Below are positions 27,771 to 41,532 of a DNA stretch of 64,000 nt, piece by piece. Below the pieces are notes generated by a model. That model ran no database searches. It saw only the letters and a program-made list of their open reading frames with translations, and was not told the origin of the DNA. Source of the DNA: Gammaproteobacteria bacterium (GTDB taxonomy: Bacteria; Pseudomonadota; Gammaproteobacteria; SG8-11); the NCBI GenBank assembly GCA_024641505.1, contig JAHECY010000009.1, forward strand, positions 20,091 to 84,090, read 5' to 3'. Each line of letters opens with the position of its first letter. Positions within the stretch are counted from its first letter, which is position 1. A program made the translations under genes and the position numbers.

Positions 27771-30077
27771 ATGCACCAAGTGTTTAGGTTTTTATTGTTG
27801 CTGTGCGCGGCAGGAGCGGCTGTTTCTGTGGCGGTCGCCGATCACCGGCCACCGGGAGAGCCTATTCTCCAGGGCGTCGAATACGCGGATCATAAGGATA
27901 CCGCGGCTATTCAAATCATGTTCACTGACGAGGTGGAATATGTCTCCGTCGCGCCACGTCGGATCGCGTCCATCTATACCATTCGATTCAAGTTTCGGCA
28001 GTCATCGGCCGGTAAACCTGACGCGAAGAGCTCGAGCAATAAGCCCCCGAAAGGTGAGTCGGCATTTCATCCCAAGGAAGTTCTGAAACCGCCGGTATCA
28101 CCCGCGATCCCTTTGGGCAATGTGGTATTCACCGAGGACAGCTTGGGTCCGAAGTTGTTGCTGAGTTTCAGCAAATATGTACGCATCGAAGTGCTGCCAG
28201 GTCCCGGTGCCAATGCCTTGACCATCAAACTGCCGGAGATCGCCGCCGGGGTAGAGCGCTCTCTTCCCAAGTCGAAACGCAAGCGTGAGGCACCATTACC
28301 ACTGGTGGCACCGGCAGTTGCACCGATAGTTGCGCCGCCAGTTGCACCAAAGGATGCACCGACAGTCGAGCCGGCGGTTGTGCCGAAATCAGATTTGCCG
28401 ACGAAACAAGTGACGGAATCAGAAGCCGATAAGCTGATGCGTTTGGGTAAGGACGCATTGACGCGAGGCGAAAATGACAAAGCCATCCAGATTTTCACGA
28501 AATTAATGGGCTTCGAGGGGAGCGAGCAGCAACGCGATGCATTGGAGTTCTTGGGCGTGGCTCGTGAGCGCAATGACCAGGTTGCACATGCCAAATCCAT
28601 TTATAGTCAATATATAAAACAGTATCCCAAGGGCGAGAGCACGGACCGGGTGCGTCAGCGTCTTGCCGATCTCATTAGTCACCAGATGAAACCAAAGAAA
28701 AAGCTTAAGCAGGCAGACGAAAGTACGCTGGTCAAGAGTTATACTTCGCAAACTTTCGGCTCGCTTTCGCAATACTATTACTATGGTTCGAACGATATCA
28801 AGGGCACCAATAAGCACCTGGACCAGTCTTTGCTGATATCGCAACTTTCCACCAGTTGGCGCGTGCGTACCACGAACTATGATATTCGCAATTTCCTCTA
28901 CGGCAATCACGACTATGATTTTCTGGATGATGAAAATGGCGATTTCATCCTCAGCCAGTTCTATTCAGACATCAAGAATTCAAAAGCCGGGTTTTATGCC
29001 AAGCTTGGACGCCAGTCGGGATCTTCCGGTGGAGTTTTGGGCAGATTCGACGGCGTATTGCTCGGTTACGATTTGTTGCGACAGATGCGGGTCAATGTGG
29101 TGTGGGGATATCCTGTCGAGTTTCAGAATAAATCGTCGATTTCCACCGATAAACCGTTCTGGGGCCTGAATTTCGAGTTCAGCGATGTCATCACCAATCT
29201 CGATTTGGCTCCGTACTACATTCATCAGGATGTGAACGGTATCACTGATCGTGAGGCCGCGGGTTATGAGTTACGTTACTTCCATGCCTCCAAGGGTAAT
29301 TTCTTTAACCTTGTGGACTATGACATTTACTTCAAGGCACTCAATATCTTGTTGTTGCGGGGGCAGTATAATATTACTGACCGGAGCAACGTAAATTTCA
29401 ATTTTGATTATCGACGGACTCCCTTGCTGCAAAGCAGTACCGCGACGCAAAGTGGTGCCGCAAACGGTGCCACCGTGGAAGACCTGTTGCAAACACTCAA
29501 TGCGGAGGAAATACGCGATCTGGCCCTGAAGTGGACCGGCGAGTCCACAGCGACGACGCTTGGAGTTTCCCATCAAGCCAGTGAGCGCGTGCAGTTCAAT
29601 GCGGATTTGACGCAATCGGAACAAACCAGCAAAACGCTTAACGTCGATCAGATAACCGTGGACGATAGCAAAGACAAGCAGCACTATGTTTCCACGCAGA
29701 TGATTTTCAATCGGTTGCTAAATGACCGGGATACTTATGTATTCGGATTGCGTTGGTCTGATACCGCAAACTATGACAACTATCTATTGTCGGTGGCGGT
29801 GCGATTACCCGTTCAAGCCTGGCGTTGGGATTTAACTTATCGTATTGATACCCGCGAAGAGAAGGATGGACCGACCTTGACGCGTAACCGGCCTACTGTC
29901 AAGCTGGACTACAAAGTGGGCAAGGATATGGAATTACAGTTCCAGGTCGGCATGGAAATGTGGCGCTACGCCAAGGGCAACACGAAATCCGATCCAACGG
30001 CTACCAGTCCACCGGACGTTTCTGACGAGAATCATAACCGCTACAACGCAAATGTCGGATATCACTGGAACTTCTGA
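27771..30077 (+). CDS. TPR-containing outer-membrane beta-barrel-like protein (putative porin partner of cytochromes)
   Basis: 768 aa; signal peptide; Pro/Ala/Val linker; TPR-like region; C-terminal alternating aromatic strands ending NRYNANVGYHWNF (terminal Phe). Confidence 0.65.
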   Translation: MHQVFRFLLLLCAAGAAVSVAVADHRPPGEPILQGVEYADHKDTAAIQIMFTDEVEYVSVAPRRIASIYTIRFKFRQSSAGKPDAKSSSNKPPKGESAFHPKEVLKPPVSPAIPLGNVVFTEDSLGPKLLLSFSKYVRIEVLPGPGANALTIKLPEIAAGVERSLPKSKRKREAPLPLVAPAVAPIVAPPVAPKDAPTVEPAVVPKSDLPTKQVTESEADKLMRLGKDALTRGENDKAIQIFTKLMGFEGSEQQRDALEFLGVARERNDQVAHAKSIYSQYIKQYPKGESTDRVRQRLADLISHQMKPKKKLKQADESTLVKSYTSQTFGSLSQYYYYGSNDIKGTNKHLDQSLLISQLSTSWRVRTTNYDIRNFLYGNHDYDFLDDENGDFILSQFYSDIKNSKAGFYAKLGRQSGSSGGVLGRFDGVLLGYDLLRQMRVNVVWGYPVEFQNKSSISTDKPFWGLNFEFSDVITNLDLAPYYIHQDVNGITDREAAGYELRYFHASKGNFFNLVDYDIYFKALNILLLRGQYNITDRSNVNFNFDYRRTPLLQSSTATQSGAANGATVEDLLQTLNAEEIRDLALKWTGESTATTLGVSHQASERVQFNADLTQSEQTSKTLNVDQITVDDSKDKQHYVSTQMIFNRLLNDRDTYVFGLRWSDTANYDNYLLSVAVRLPVQAWRWDLTYRIDTREEKDGPTLTRNRPTVKLDYKVGKDMELQFQVGMEMWRYAKGNTKSDPTATSPPDVSDENHNRYNANVGYHWNF

Positions 30078-30097
30078 GGTGCTGGATTCCGCAAGCA

Positions 30098-30123
30098 AAC
30101 GGGAGCATGTCAGTTCTCCCGTT
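30098..30123. terminator. hairpin AACGGGAG-N10-CTCCCGTT downstream of barrel gene
   Basis: 8 bp perfect stem read directly 21 bp after the stop codon; no U-tract. Confidence 0.4.
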
Positions 30124-30174
30124 AAAGTACTGGAGAAGTTAAGTGGTTAGCGCGGGGCAGTCGTGAACCCAGCG

Positions 30175-30441
30175 TTACGCAGCGTTATACAGATCTTCGA
30201 GGGCCCTGCTGTGGGTCTCAAAACAGCGTCTGCAGGTACGTTCATCCACTTCCCACTTGGGTTCGTCGAACGTGTTCAGTTTTTCTTGAACTCTGCATAC
30301 CACGGGTGCCATTTGGCATTCGGCTTCAGGTGCATGGCAGATATATCGGAAATATTGCCGCTCCTGGGAACTCTCCAGTCTGCCCGCCAGGTTAAATGAT
30401 TTGACGTGTTCCGCCTTGATAAAAATCAGTTTCTTTTCCAT
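30175..30441 (-). CDS. hypothetical small Cys-rich protein
   Basis: 88 aa; CHAPEAECQMAPVVC...CRRC; GGGAG RBS upstream of ATG at 30441. Confidence 0.55.
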   Translation of the reverse strand: MEKKLIFIKAEHVKSFNLAGRLESSQERQYFRYICHAPEAECQMAPVVCRVQEKLNTFDEPKWEVDERTCRRCFETHSRALEDLYNAA

Positions 30442-30751
30442 CGTTCAACTCCCGATAGATGCCGCCGAAGATGCGGTGTCACAGCCCTTGCGTGGGCTGG
30501 ATTACCTAGCGAAACACTAAATAATTAACCGCATTGCCTATCAGTGATATCGGCGGGCCGATATTTTTTTACAGTAATATTTGTCCATAACGATGTGCAC
30601 AGAGGCCGATGGTAGCGGAAAATAGCAGTAACCTACGTGGTTGCTGTGAGAAAAATCCTACTGTTATGCTGCGTCATGGGCGCGCCAGGGAGCGGGGTAG
30701 ACTCGCAATGTGCGATCGGATGGCCGTGATTTATGCGCCGTCGGCTGTCGG

Positions 30752-32074
30752 TTAGTCGTCAGTGCCACGCGCCAGCCAACCATCGCGTGCCAACAGCGCC
30801 ACGCCATAGGCTGCTTGCCGATGCAACGGCGTCAGCATGTTAACTCCCAAGGTGCGGGCGCGGATGCATTCCCAAACTTTATTCCCGGCGCCGCCACCCA
30901 CAGTATAAACCCCACGCAGTGATGGTCCGCCCAAGGCATGCAGTTTCTGGTATCCAAGGTGCTCAATCTCCGCCATCCCTTCCAACAAGCCCTGAAGGAA
31001 TAGAGCGCGATCTTGCGGAACCGGCTTCATGCGCCCGGGCAGATCCGGGTCATTGACGGGGAACCGCTCGCCGGGGGTCAGCAGCGGATAGTAGTGGAGT
31101 CCAGCATCCCGCTGCGGGTTCACGCGTTGGCTCAGCACCACGAGGTCCTGATCGGAAAAAAAGTGCCGTAACACGGCTCCCCCACTATTCGAACCGCCCC
31201 CCACCAGCCACTGATTACCAAAGGGCTGGCTGTACACACCATCAGCAGGTGCGAAGATAGGTGTTGTCGCCAGCAGTTTAACCACCAACGTGGAACCCAG
31301 GGAGGTGATACCAGTACCCGGCTCACTGGCGCCTGTCGCCATGACGGCCGCGGTGCTGTCGGTGGTCCCCGCGACCAGCAACATGTCGTCTGGCAGTCCC
31401 CAGCGCGCGCAGAGCGCGGGTTCGACTTTACCTGCGATTGCACCGGGTTGGAGGACCCTGGGCAATATATCCATATTATTAAGGAGGCCATAAACCCAGT
31501 CAGGCCAATGGCCGTGGATGGCATCAAAGCCGGTTTTCAGGCAGCTATTGGCATCACTGATGCCAGGGTTAGCACCTAAATGGATCAGGGCCCAGTCAGC
31601 TTGATGGCAGACCCACGCGGCTTTCTCACCATAACCCTGATCAAGCAGCCATAGCACTTTTGCCAATCCCGATGCCGTGCCATGGGCCGCACTGGTGCTT
31701 GGCGCACAATCCCGGATGCGTTCTGCCTGGGCACGCGCACGGCTGTCGTTGTACAACAAGGCGGGGCTGACCGGGATGCCCTCATCGTCCAGTAGAAGCA
31801 CTGATCCGGAGGTGCCATCGACCGCCACGGCGCGCAATTCATGGGTGTCCCAGACCGAACTTTTCCGGATATTATCAGTGGCAATACGGATGGCATCTTC
31901 CAGGGCAGCGCTCCAGTCCGCCGGGGCCTGTTCCACCCGAGCACCATTACCTCTTATAGAGTGAGGATAATTTACCTGGACTTCCGTAATGGCCTTGCCT
32001 TGGCGGTCGATCACCACCGCACGACACCCGGAAGTGCCCAGGTCGATGCCCAGAAAGAGTTGATCCGCCGCCAT
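30752..32074 (-). CDS. FGGY-family carbohydrate kinase
   Basis: 440 aa; FLGIDLGTSGCRAVVID, AVDGTSGSVLLLD, VAGTTDSTAAVMATGASEPGTGITSLGST, VGGGAGNKVWECIRA. Confidence 0.88.
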   Translation of the reverse strand: MAADQLFLGIDLGTSGCRAVVIDRQGKAITEVQVNYPHSIRGNGARVEQAPADWSAALEDAIRIATDNIRKSSVWDTHELRAVAVDGTSGSVLLLDDEGIPVSPALLYNDSRARAQAERIRDCAPSTSAAHGTASGLAKVLWLLDQGYGEKAAWVCHQADWALIHLGANPGISDANSCLKTGFDAIHGHWPDWVYGLLNNMDILPRVLQPGAIAGKVEPALCARWGLPDDMLLVAGTTDSTAAVMATGASEPGTGITSLGSTLVVKLLATTPIFAPADGVYSQPFGNQWLVGGGSNSGGAVLRHFFSDQDLVVLSQRVNPQRDAGLHYYPLLTPGERFPVNDPDLPGRMKPVPQDRALFLQGLLEGMAEIEHLGYQKLHALGGPSLRGVYTVGGGAGNKVWECIRARTLGVNMLTPLHRQAAYGVALLARDGWLARGTDD

Positions 32075-32095
32075 GGCGCCCCTGGTATGCGCGCG

Positions 32096-32485
32096 TCAGG
32101 GCAAAGTGACGGGGGCAGGGGGTTGCCAGCCGTTTTGTCGATGATCCACCACCACCGAGGTGTAAATGCCCCCCCGAACGTTGAAATCCGCGGTGATTCT
32201 CATAAAACGGGGCGCGCAGGCGCTTACCAGGTCGCTCAAGATCCGGTTAGTGACGGCTTCATGAAACGCGCCTTCCTCCCGAAATGACCACATATACTGT
32301 TTCAGGGACTTCAGTTCGACGCATTTCTGATCAGCAATATAGTCGATATTGATGACCGCGAAATCCGGCTGCCCGGTTTTTGGACACAGGCACGTGAATT
32401 CAGGAATCCGGATATGGATGGCATAATCCCGTTCCGCATGGGGATTAGGAAAGGTTTCCAATACTTTACTGGGCTGGGTAGGCAT
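32096..32485 (-). CDS. queF: NADPH-dependent 7-cyano-7-deazaguanine reductase QueF
   Basis: 129 aa; [40 protein letters not shown]. Confidence 0.93.
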   Translation of the reverse strand: MPTQPSKVLETFPNPHAERDYAIHIRIPEFTCLCPKTGQPDFAVINIDYIADQKCVELKSLKQYMWSFREEGAFHEAVTNRILSDLVSACAPRFMRITADFNVRGGIYTSVVVDHRQNGWQPPAPVTLP

Positions 32486-32566
32486 AGGGTATTCTCTGTG
32501 GTAGTTTTGTCGCGGTGCATTGTAGCCTTTTTGCGGTTTTTTTAGCCATTATTTCCTGGGAATTGC

Positions 32567-35500
32567 ATGCGACTCACAAAAATTAAATTGGCAGGCTTTA
32601 AGTCCTTCGTCGATCCCACCCAAATCAGTTTGCACAGTAACCTGGTGGGCGTGGTGGGTCCCAACGGTTGCGGCAAATCCAATGTCATTGATGCGGTGCG
32701 CTGGGTGATGGGTGAAACCTCCGCCAAACATCTGCGCGGCGACTCCATGGCCGATGTCATCTTCAACGGTTCCACCCAACGCAAACCCGTGGGGCAAGCG
32801 TCGGTGGAATTGCTGTTCGACAACAGCGATAAAAAACTGGGTGGTCAATATGCCCAGTATAATGAAATTTCGGTGAAACGTATCGTTTCCCGTGACGGCA
32901 GTTCCAACTATTACCTCAACAGCAGTCGCTGCCGGCGCAAGGACATCACCGATATCTTTCTGGGCACCGGCCTGGGACCGCGCAGTTACGCCATTATCGA
33001 ACAAGGCATGATATCCCGGTTGATCGAGGCCCGCCCCGAGGAACTGCGTAATTTCATCGAGGAAGCCGCCGGCATTTCCAAGTATAAAGAGCGGCGCCGC
33101 GAAACCGGCAACCGCATCAGCCACACCCGGGAAAATCTCGAACGCTTGCTGGATCTGCGCGATGAGGTGGAGAAACAGCTGGAAAAACTCAAACGCCAGG
33201 CGCGCGCCGCGGAGCGTTTCAAGGTGCTCAAGGAAGAAGAGCGTTTGCTGAGGGCGCAACTGCTGGTGCTGAAGCTGACCCGCATGCAGCAGGAATTGCA
33301 GGAGATCGACAGGCGCATCAGCGAGCAGGAAATCGCCTACGAAAAAGAAGTCGCGGAATTGCGGCGCATCGAGGCGGACCTGGAGAAGGGGCGGGAACAA
33401 CAAATCGAGGCCACCGATGCTTTCAATGAGGTACAGGGTGAGTACTACCGGGTCGGTTCGGACATTGCCCGCATTGAGCAGAATATTCAACATGCCAAGG
33501 AACGACGTCAACAATTACGCCTGGATCTGCAACAGGTGGAAAAAGGCATCGCCGAGTCGGAATCCCATCTCGATATGGACCAGCGGCAAATCGCCGACCT
33601 GAGTTCACAACTGGAGGATCTGGAGCCGCGGGTCGCCGGTGCTCAGGAAATGTCGGAGGAGTCTTCCGCCCAATTGGAGGCGGCGGAGCAGGCGATGCAG
33701 GAATGGCAACAGGCGTGGGAGACTTTTAACCACGACAATGCGCTAAAATCCCGGGAAATGGAAGTGCAACGCACCACCATCACCCATCGTGAAGAACATG
33801 CCTTTAAAGCCCAGCAACGTTTGCTGCGACTCCAGGAAGAACTGGGCGGCCTGACGCTGGATACGCTGGCGGAGGAAATTTCCGTCGCGGAATCCAGCCA
33901 GCAGGAGAGTGGCGCACAGCAGCAGGAATTACAGGAGAAACTGCAGGATCTGTTGCGTGAGATCGGCGACCAGCGGCATCTGATTCAAGATGTCTCCCGG
34001 GAGCTTGACGGCGCGCGCAGTCGCGTGCAGCAGCAACGGGGCCGCTATGCATCGCTTGAGGCGCTGCAGCAGGCGGCGCTGGGCAAGAACGACAGCGGCG
34101 TTACCCGCTGGCTTGAGCACCACGGACTGGGAGGCGCCAAGCGCCTGGCCGAAGGCCTTGAGGTAGCGCCCGGTTGGGAGCGAGCCGTGGAAACCGTGCT
34201 CGGATTCAATCTGGAGGCTGTGTGCACCTCCGGCCTGGATCCCGTCGCCAGCGTGTTACACACGCTGGATGCCGGATCGCTGGCGGTGTTTGACACCGAC
34301 AATCAGGTGGCTGTTTCGCCGGAATCAGACGCCACGTTATTGAGCGCCAAAATCCGTTCCCCCTGGGCCGTGCATTCCCTGTTGGGCAACGTCTATGCCG
34401 CGGCGGATCTGGCGACGGCGCTGCATATGCGTCAGTCATTGCATGCCAATGCCTCGGTGATAACGCCCGAAGGTGTGTGGATTGGTCCCAACTGGTTAAA
34501 AGTTGCCCGGGACGCCGACGCCCGTGCCGGCGTCATCGAACGCGAACAGGAATTGAAACATCTGCACCAGGAAATTGCCGAACTGGTAGCGCACGAAGCC
34601 GAATTGGTGGCTGCCCTTGAACACAACCGGGATGCGCTGCAGAGCAAGGAAGATGAGCGGGAGGAATTGCAGGAGGCGATTAATCAAGTCAACCGGCAGT
34701 TGGCGGAGATCAAGTCCCTGATCAGCGGCAAGCGTGCCCATTACGAACAGACCCATCAACGTGACGCCCGGGTGCGCGCCGAGGCGACGGAGTTGGAACA
34801 ACAGATCGCCGCGGATGAGGCGCAGATGTCCGGCGCCCGCTTGAGTCTGGAAGGGTTGATCAACGAACTGGAAATATTGAGCCAGCAACGCGAACAGCTG
34901 GTTCAGGAGCGCGACAGCCGCAGCAGCTATTTGCAGGAAGCCCGAGACCAGGCGCGCCGGTACCAGGATACCGCCCACGAACTTGCCGTGAAAATTCAAT
35001 CGGCGCGTACCGCGCTGGAAACCAGCCGACAGAGCCTGGAGCGGGTGCAATCTCAAATCGAACAACTTTATACGCGCCGCGACAGTCTGCAGGACGATAT
35101 GCGTAATTGCGAAACGCCGGTGGCGGGCCTGGAAGAAATTCTGGAAGGCCTGCTGTCGCAGCGTTTGGAAGTGGAAGCCAAGCTCAATCAGGCGCGCCAG
35201 CATATGGAAGAAATCGAGCACACCATGCGCAACCAGGCAACCCAGCGCAACCTGACGGAACAACAAAGCCGGAAAATGAAGGACGCCATGGATGAATCCC
35301 GGTTCGCGGTCCAGGAATTGCGGATTCGCAGCCAAACCATGCAGGAACAACTGCTGGAAACCGGTCATGAGCTGGCAGGCTTACAGGATACCATGCCGGA
35401 AGAAGCCGCCGTGGAGCCCTGGCAGGAGCGTATCACCGAGATTGAAAGCAAGATTCAAAAACTTGGTCCGATTAATCTGGCCGCGATCGATGAATTTCAG

Positions 35501-36076
35501 GAACAATTGCAGCGCAAGGAATATCTGGATTCCCAGCATGCGGATCTCACCGAAGCGCTGGACACGCTGGAAAACGCCATTAGCAAGATCGACAAGGAAA
35601 CCAAGAGCAAATTCGAGGAGACCTACGAGCGGGTTAATACCGGTCTGAAAGAAAAGTTTCCCCGGGTATTCGGTGGTGGCAGCGCCTATCTGGAACTGAC
35701 GGAAGATGATTTACTGACGGCCGGGGTAACGGTAATGGCGCGTCCGCCAGGCAAGCGCAACAGTACCATCCATCTGTTGTCGGGCGGTGAAAAGGCGTTG
35801 ACCGCGATCGCGCTGGTATTTTCCATATTTGATCTCAATCCCGCGCCGTTTTGCCTGCTCGATGAGGTGGATGCGCCGCTGGATGACGCGAATGTGAACC
35901 GGTATTGTAATCTGATCCGGGAAATGGCCGATCGCACCCAGTTTATCTTCATCACCCACAACAAGATCACCATGGAAATGGCGGATCAGCTGAATGGCGT
36001 GACCATGCAGGAACCCGGCGTTTCACGCCTGGTGGCTGTGGATGTCGATGAAGCGGTGGAACTGGCCGCCGTGTAA
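32567..36076 (+). CDS. smc: chromosome segregation protein SMC
   Basis: 1169 aa; GVVGPNGCGKSNVIDAVRWVMGE, hinge, coiled coils, LLSGGEKALTAIALVFSIF, LLDEVDAPLDDANV. Confidence 0.97.
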   Translation: MRLTKIKLAGFKSFVDPTQISLHSNLVGVVGPNGCGKSNVIDAVRWVMGETSAKHLRGDSMADVIFNGSTQRKPVGQASVELLFDNSDKKLGGQYAQYNEISVKRIVSRDGSSNYYLNSSRCRRKDITDIFLGTGLGPRSYAIIEQGMISRLIEARPEELRNFIEEAAGISKYKERRRETGNRISHTRENLERLLDLRDEVEKQLEKLKRQARAAERFKVLKEEERLLRAQLLVLKLTRMQQELQEIDRRISEQEIAYEKEVAELRRIEADLEKGREQQIEATDAFNEVQGEYYRVGSDIARIEQNIQHAKERRQQLRLDLQQVEKGIAESESHLDMDQRQIADLSSQLEDLEPRVAGAQEMSEESSAQLEAAEQAMQEWQQAWETFNHDNALKSREMEVQRTTITHREEHAFKAQQRLLRLQEELGGLTLDTLAEEISVAESSQQESGAQQQELQEKLQDLLREIGDQRHLIQDVSRELDGARSRVQQQRGRYASLEALQQAALGKNDSGVTRWLEHHGLGGAKRLAEGLEVAPGWERAVETVLGFNLEAVCTSGLDPVASVLHTLDAGSLAVFDTDNQVAVSPESDATLLSAKIRSPWAVHSLLGNVYAAADLATALHMRQSLHANASVITPEGVWIGPNWLKVARDADARAGVIEREQELKHLHQEIAELVAHEAELVAALEHNRDALQSKEDEREELQEAINQVNRQLAEIKSLISGKRAHYEQTHQRDARVRAEATELEQQIAADEAQMSGARLSLEGLINELEILSQQREQLVQERDSRSSYLQEARDQARRYQDTAHELAVKIQSARTALETSRQSLERVQSQIEQLYTRRDSLQDDMRNCETPVAGLEEILEGLLSQRLEVEAKLNQARQHMEEIEHTMRNQATQRNLTEQQSRKMKDAMDESRFAVQELRIRSQTMQEQLLETGHELAGLQDTMPEEAAVEPWQERITEIESKIQKLGPINLAAIDEFQEQLQRKEYLDSQHADLTEALDTLENAISKIDKETKSKFEETYERVNTGLKEKFPRVFGGGSAYLELTEDDLLTAGVTVMARPPGKRNSTIHLLSGGEKALTAIALVFSIFDLNPAPFCLLDEVDAPLDDANVNRYCNLIREMADRTQFIFITHNKITMEMADQLNGVTMQEPGVSRLVAVDVDEAVELAAV

Positions 36077-36260
36077 CAATTTTCGGGAAGCTCTGACTGT
36101 AATGGGAGTCGGGCAGGGTGCCGAAGCGTAGATGCTGTATTTAGTTTCTGGTAATGGGTCGGTGTCGTGTTCGGCTCCCGGTTTCGCTTGGTTCAGGAAT
36201 GACTCATACTGAGCGTGTGTTATACGGCCAAATCCTTACCTGCGTGGGTTCACTAAGAGT

Positions 36261-39279
<3,019 letters not shown>

Positions 39280-39430
39280 GTTGTAAAACCATCATCGGTT
39301 GCGTGACGCCCTTTACCAGGGTTGCCGCGAACCTGCAACGACTCGGTCTACTACTGACCTGAAATGCCGGCTTACGGGCCACCAGCGGCTCCCTTTCCGG
39401 ATTGCCACCTGACGTCGGTTCCGCACCGGT

Positions 39431-40810
39431 TCAACATTCGGTAATGCTGACCGCCAGACCTCCCAGAGAAGTTTCCTTGAACTTCACTGACATCTCCTGA
39501 CCGGTTTGTTTCATGGCGGCAATGCAGTTATCCAAGGGCATGAAATGCCTGCCATCGCCGCGAATGGCCAGTGACGCCGCGGCATAGGCCTTGACCGCGC
39601 CAAAACCATTGCGCTCGATGCACGGTACCTGCACCAGTCCGTTGACCGGATCGCAGGTCATGCCCAGGTGATGTTCCAGGGCGATTTCTGCGGCATTTTC
39701 CACTTGCGCGGCATCACCGCCCCACACGGCGCACAAGCCCGCCGCCGCCATCGCCGCCGCCGAACCCACTTCACCCTGACAGCCCACTTCCGCACCGGAA
39801 ATGGAACTGCGGTGCTTGATGATACCGCCCACCGCGGCGGCGGTGAGCAGAAAGTCCCGCACTTGCGTGGGCGTGGCATGCAGGTGGTGGTATTGGTAGT
39901 AGAGCACTGCGGGGATCACTCCGGCCGCGCCGTTGGTGGGCGCCGTCACCACCATGTGGCCGGCGGCATTTTCTTCGTTGACCGCCATGGCATAGGCGCA
40001 AAGCCATTCGGTGACATTGGCCCGATCCGGATCAGCTTGTAACTGCTGATAGAGGTGTCGTGCGCGCCGCGCCAGATTCAAGCCGCCGGGCAACACTCCA
40101 GAGGTCGCCAGTCCCGTTTCCAAACACTGTTGCATGGCCTGCCAGATGGCGTCCAGACCCGTGTCCAAAGTGTGTTCATCAAGGCGTTGCAGTTCGTTTT
40201 GCTGTTTCATGGCGGCGATCGACAAACCGCTGCGCGCCGCCATGTCGAGCATGGCGGCGGCCGAGTCGAAACCGTAAGGGCAATCATCCAGTTTGTGCAT
40301 GCGCAACGGAGCCGCCAGATTCTGGATTTCGTCGAGGGTGTTGATAAAACCGCCGCCGATCGAAAAGTAGGTTTGCGAAAGCGCGACATTGCCTTCGGCA
40401 TCGAGCAGTTGGAAAATCATGCCGTTGGGATGTTGCGTGAGAATCCGATTGCGGTCAAAGACGATATCGGAATCCGGATCAAAGCGGAGAGTCGCGGCAT
40501 TCTCCAACGTCAGTTCGTGCAGCGGCGCAAGTTTTTGTACCAGTGTCGCAATATCAAGGTGTACCAGCGCGGCCGGTTGGTAACCGTGCAAGCCCAGGAG
40601 CAGCGCCTGGTCGCTGGCGTGACCCTTGCCGGTGCAAGCCAGAGAACCCGTGAGCGTGCAATGTACCCGTAAACCAGCGCGCTTCCGATCATCGCTTGTG
40701 TATTGAAGGCAGCGCTGCCGAAAATCTCCGGCGGCGACCATCGGCCCCATCGTGTGGGAACTGGAGGGACCAATACCTATTTTAAACAGGTCGAGCACGC
40801 TGATGAACAT
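39431..40810 (-). CDS. sdaA: L-serine ammonia-lyase
   Basis: [61 protein letters not shown]; start corrected from 40861. Confidence 0.94.
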   Translation of the reverse strand: MFISVLDLFKIGIGPSSSHTMGPMVAAGDFRQRCLQYTSDDRKRAGLRVHCTLTGSLACTGKGHASDQALLLGLHGYQPAALVHLDIATLVQKLAPLHELTLENAATLRFDPDSDIVFDRNRILTQHPNGMIFQLLDAEGNVALSQTYFSIGGGFINTLDEIQNLAAPLRMHKLDDCPYGFDSAAAMLDMAARSGLSIAAMKQQNELQRLDEHTLDTGLDAIWQAMQQCLETGLATSGVLPGGLNLARRARHLYQQLQADPDRANVTEWLCAYAMAVNEENAAGHMVVTAPTNGAAGVIPAVLYYQYHHLHATPTQVRDFLLTAAAVGGIIKHRSSISGAEVGCQGEVGSAAAMAAAGLCAVWGGDAAQVENAAEIALEHHLGMTCDPVNGLVQVPCIERNGFGAVKAYAAASLAIRGDGRHFMPLDNCIAAMKQTGQEMSVKFKETSLGGLAVSITEC

Positions 40811-40923
40811 GGCTGTGGATTCACTCCTTTGGTGATCCTGATCTGGTAAATCATACACCATGCTTTGATTGCATGATGTGAATCACATACCATCCTTTGT
40901 GAGATCGTAAGGTACGCAAAGCC

Positions 40924-40948
40924 GGCGGGAAATCAATAACGAAGCTGC
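40924..40948. repeat. intergenic 25-mer GGCGGGAAATCAATAACGAAGCTGC, copy 1
   Basis: 24/25 identical to 44306-44330. Confidence 0.6.
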
Positions 40949-40977
40949 TGACTGCGGTCTTCGATTGATAAGGTATC

Positions 40978-41532
40978 CTACACGCGTACCGGGTGTTTCT
41001 TGAGTTTACGCTGCAAGGTGCGCCGATGCATATTGAGTCGCCGTGCAGCCTCGGAAATATTGCCGTCACATTCCGCAAGAATTTTCTGGATGTGTTCCCA
41101 CTCCAGCCGGTTTACCGACATCGGTTGGGCATTCACGGCGATACTGCTGTCGCCGTCCGTGCGATGAAAAGCGGCTACGATCTCGTCCGCATCCGCGGGT
41201 TTCGCCAGGTAGTGTATCGCCCCAAGCTTGATCGCTTCCACCGCCGTCGCGATACTGGCATAGCCGGTGAGCACCACAATGCGGGTATTTTCATCCAGTT
41301 CCTTGAGATAGGCGATCAATGTCAAGCCGGAAGCACCGGGCATATTGAGATCGACAATGGCGTATTCCGGAGGATTGCACTGTGCCAGTTGCTGGGCCTG
41401 CGCGACATCGTGGGCGATTTGCACATGAAATCCCCGGCGCTGCAACGCCAGCGACAGGACCTCACAGAAAACTTCATCATCATCGACCAGCAGCAAACTG
41501 AGTTCATCTTCGGTGACGGTTTTTGTGTTCAC
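40978..41532 (-). CDS. RegA/PrrA/ActR/RoxR-type response regulator
   Basis: 184 aa; REC plus Fis-type HTH (EWEHIQKILAECDGNISEAARRLNMHRRTLQRKLKKHPV), classic RegA C-terminus. Confidence 0.93.
   Translation of the reverse strand: MNTKTVTEDELSLLLVDDDEVFCEVLSLALQRRGFHVQIAHDVAQAQQLAQCNPPEYAIVDLNMPGASGLTLIAYLKELDENTRIVVLTGYASIATAVEAIKLGAIHYLAKPADADEIVAAFHRTDGDSSIAVNAQPMSVNRLEWEHIQKILAECDGNISEAARRLNMHRRTLQRKLKKHPVRV

Noticed and set aside
32549-33514. 321 aa minus-strand ORF, and 34496-35368 minus
   Set aside because: Antisense within smc, which is unambiguous; no recognisable domain
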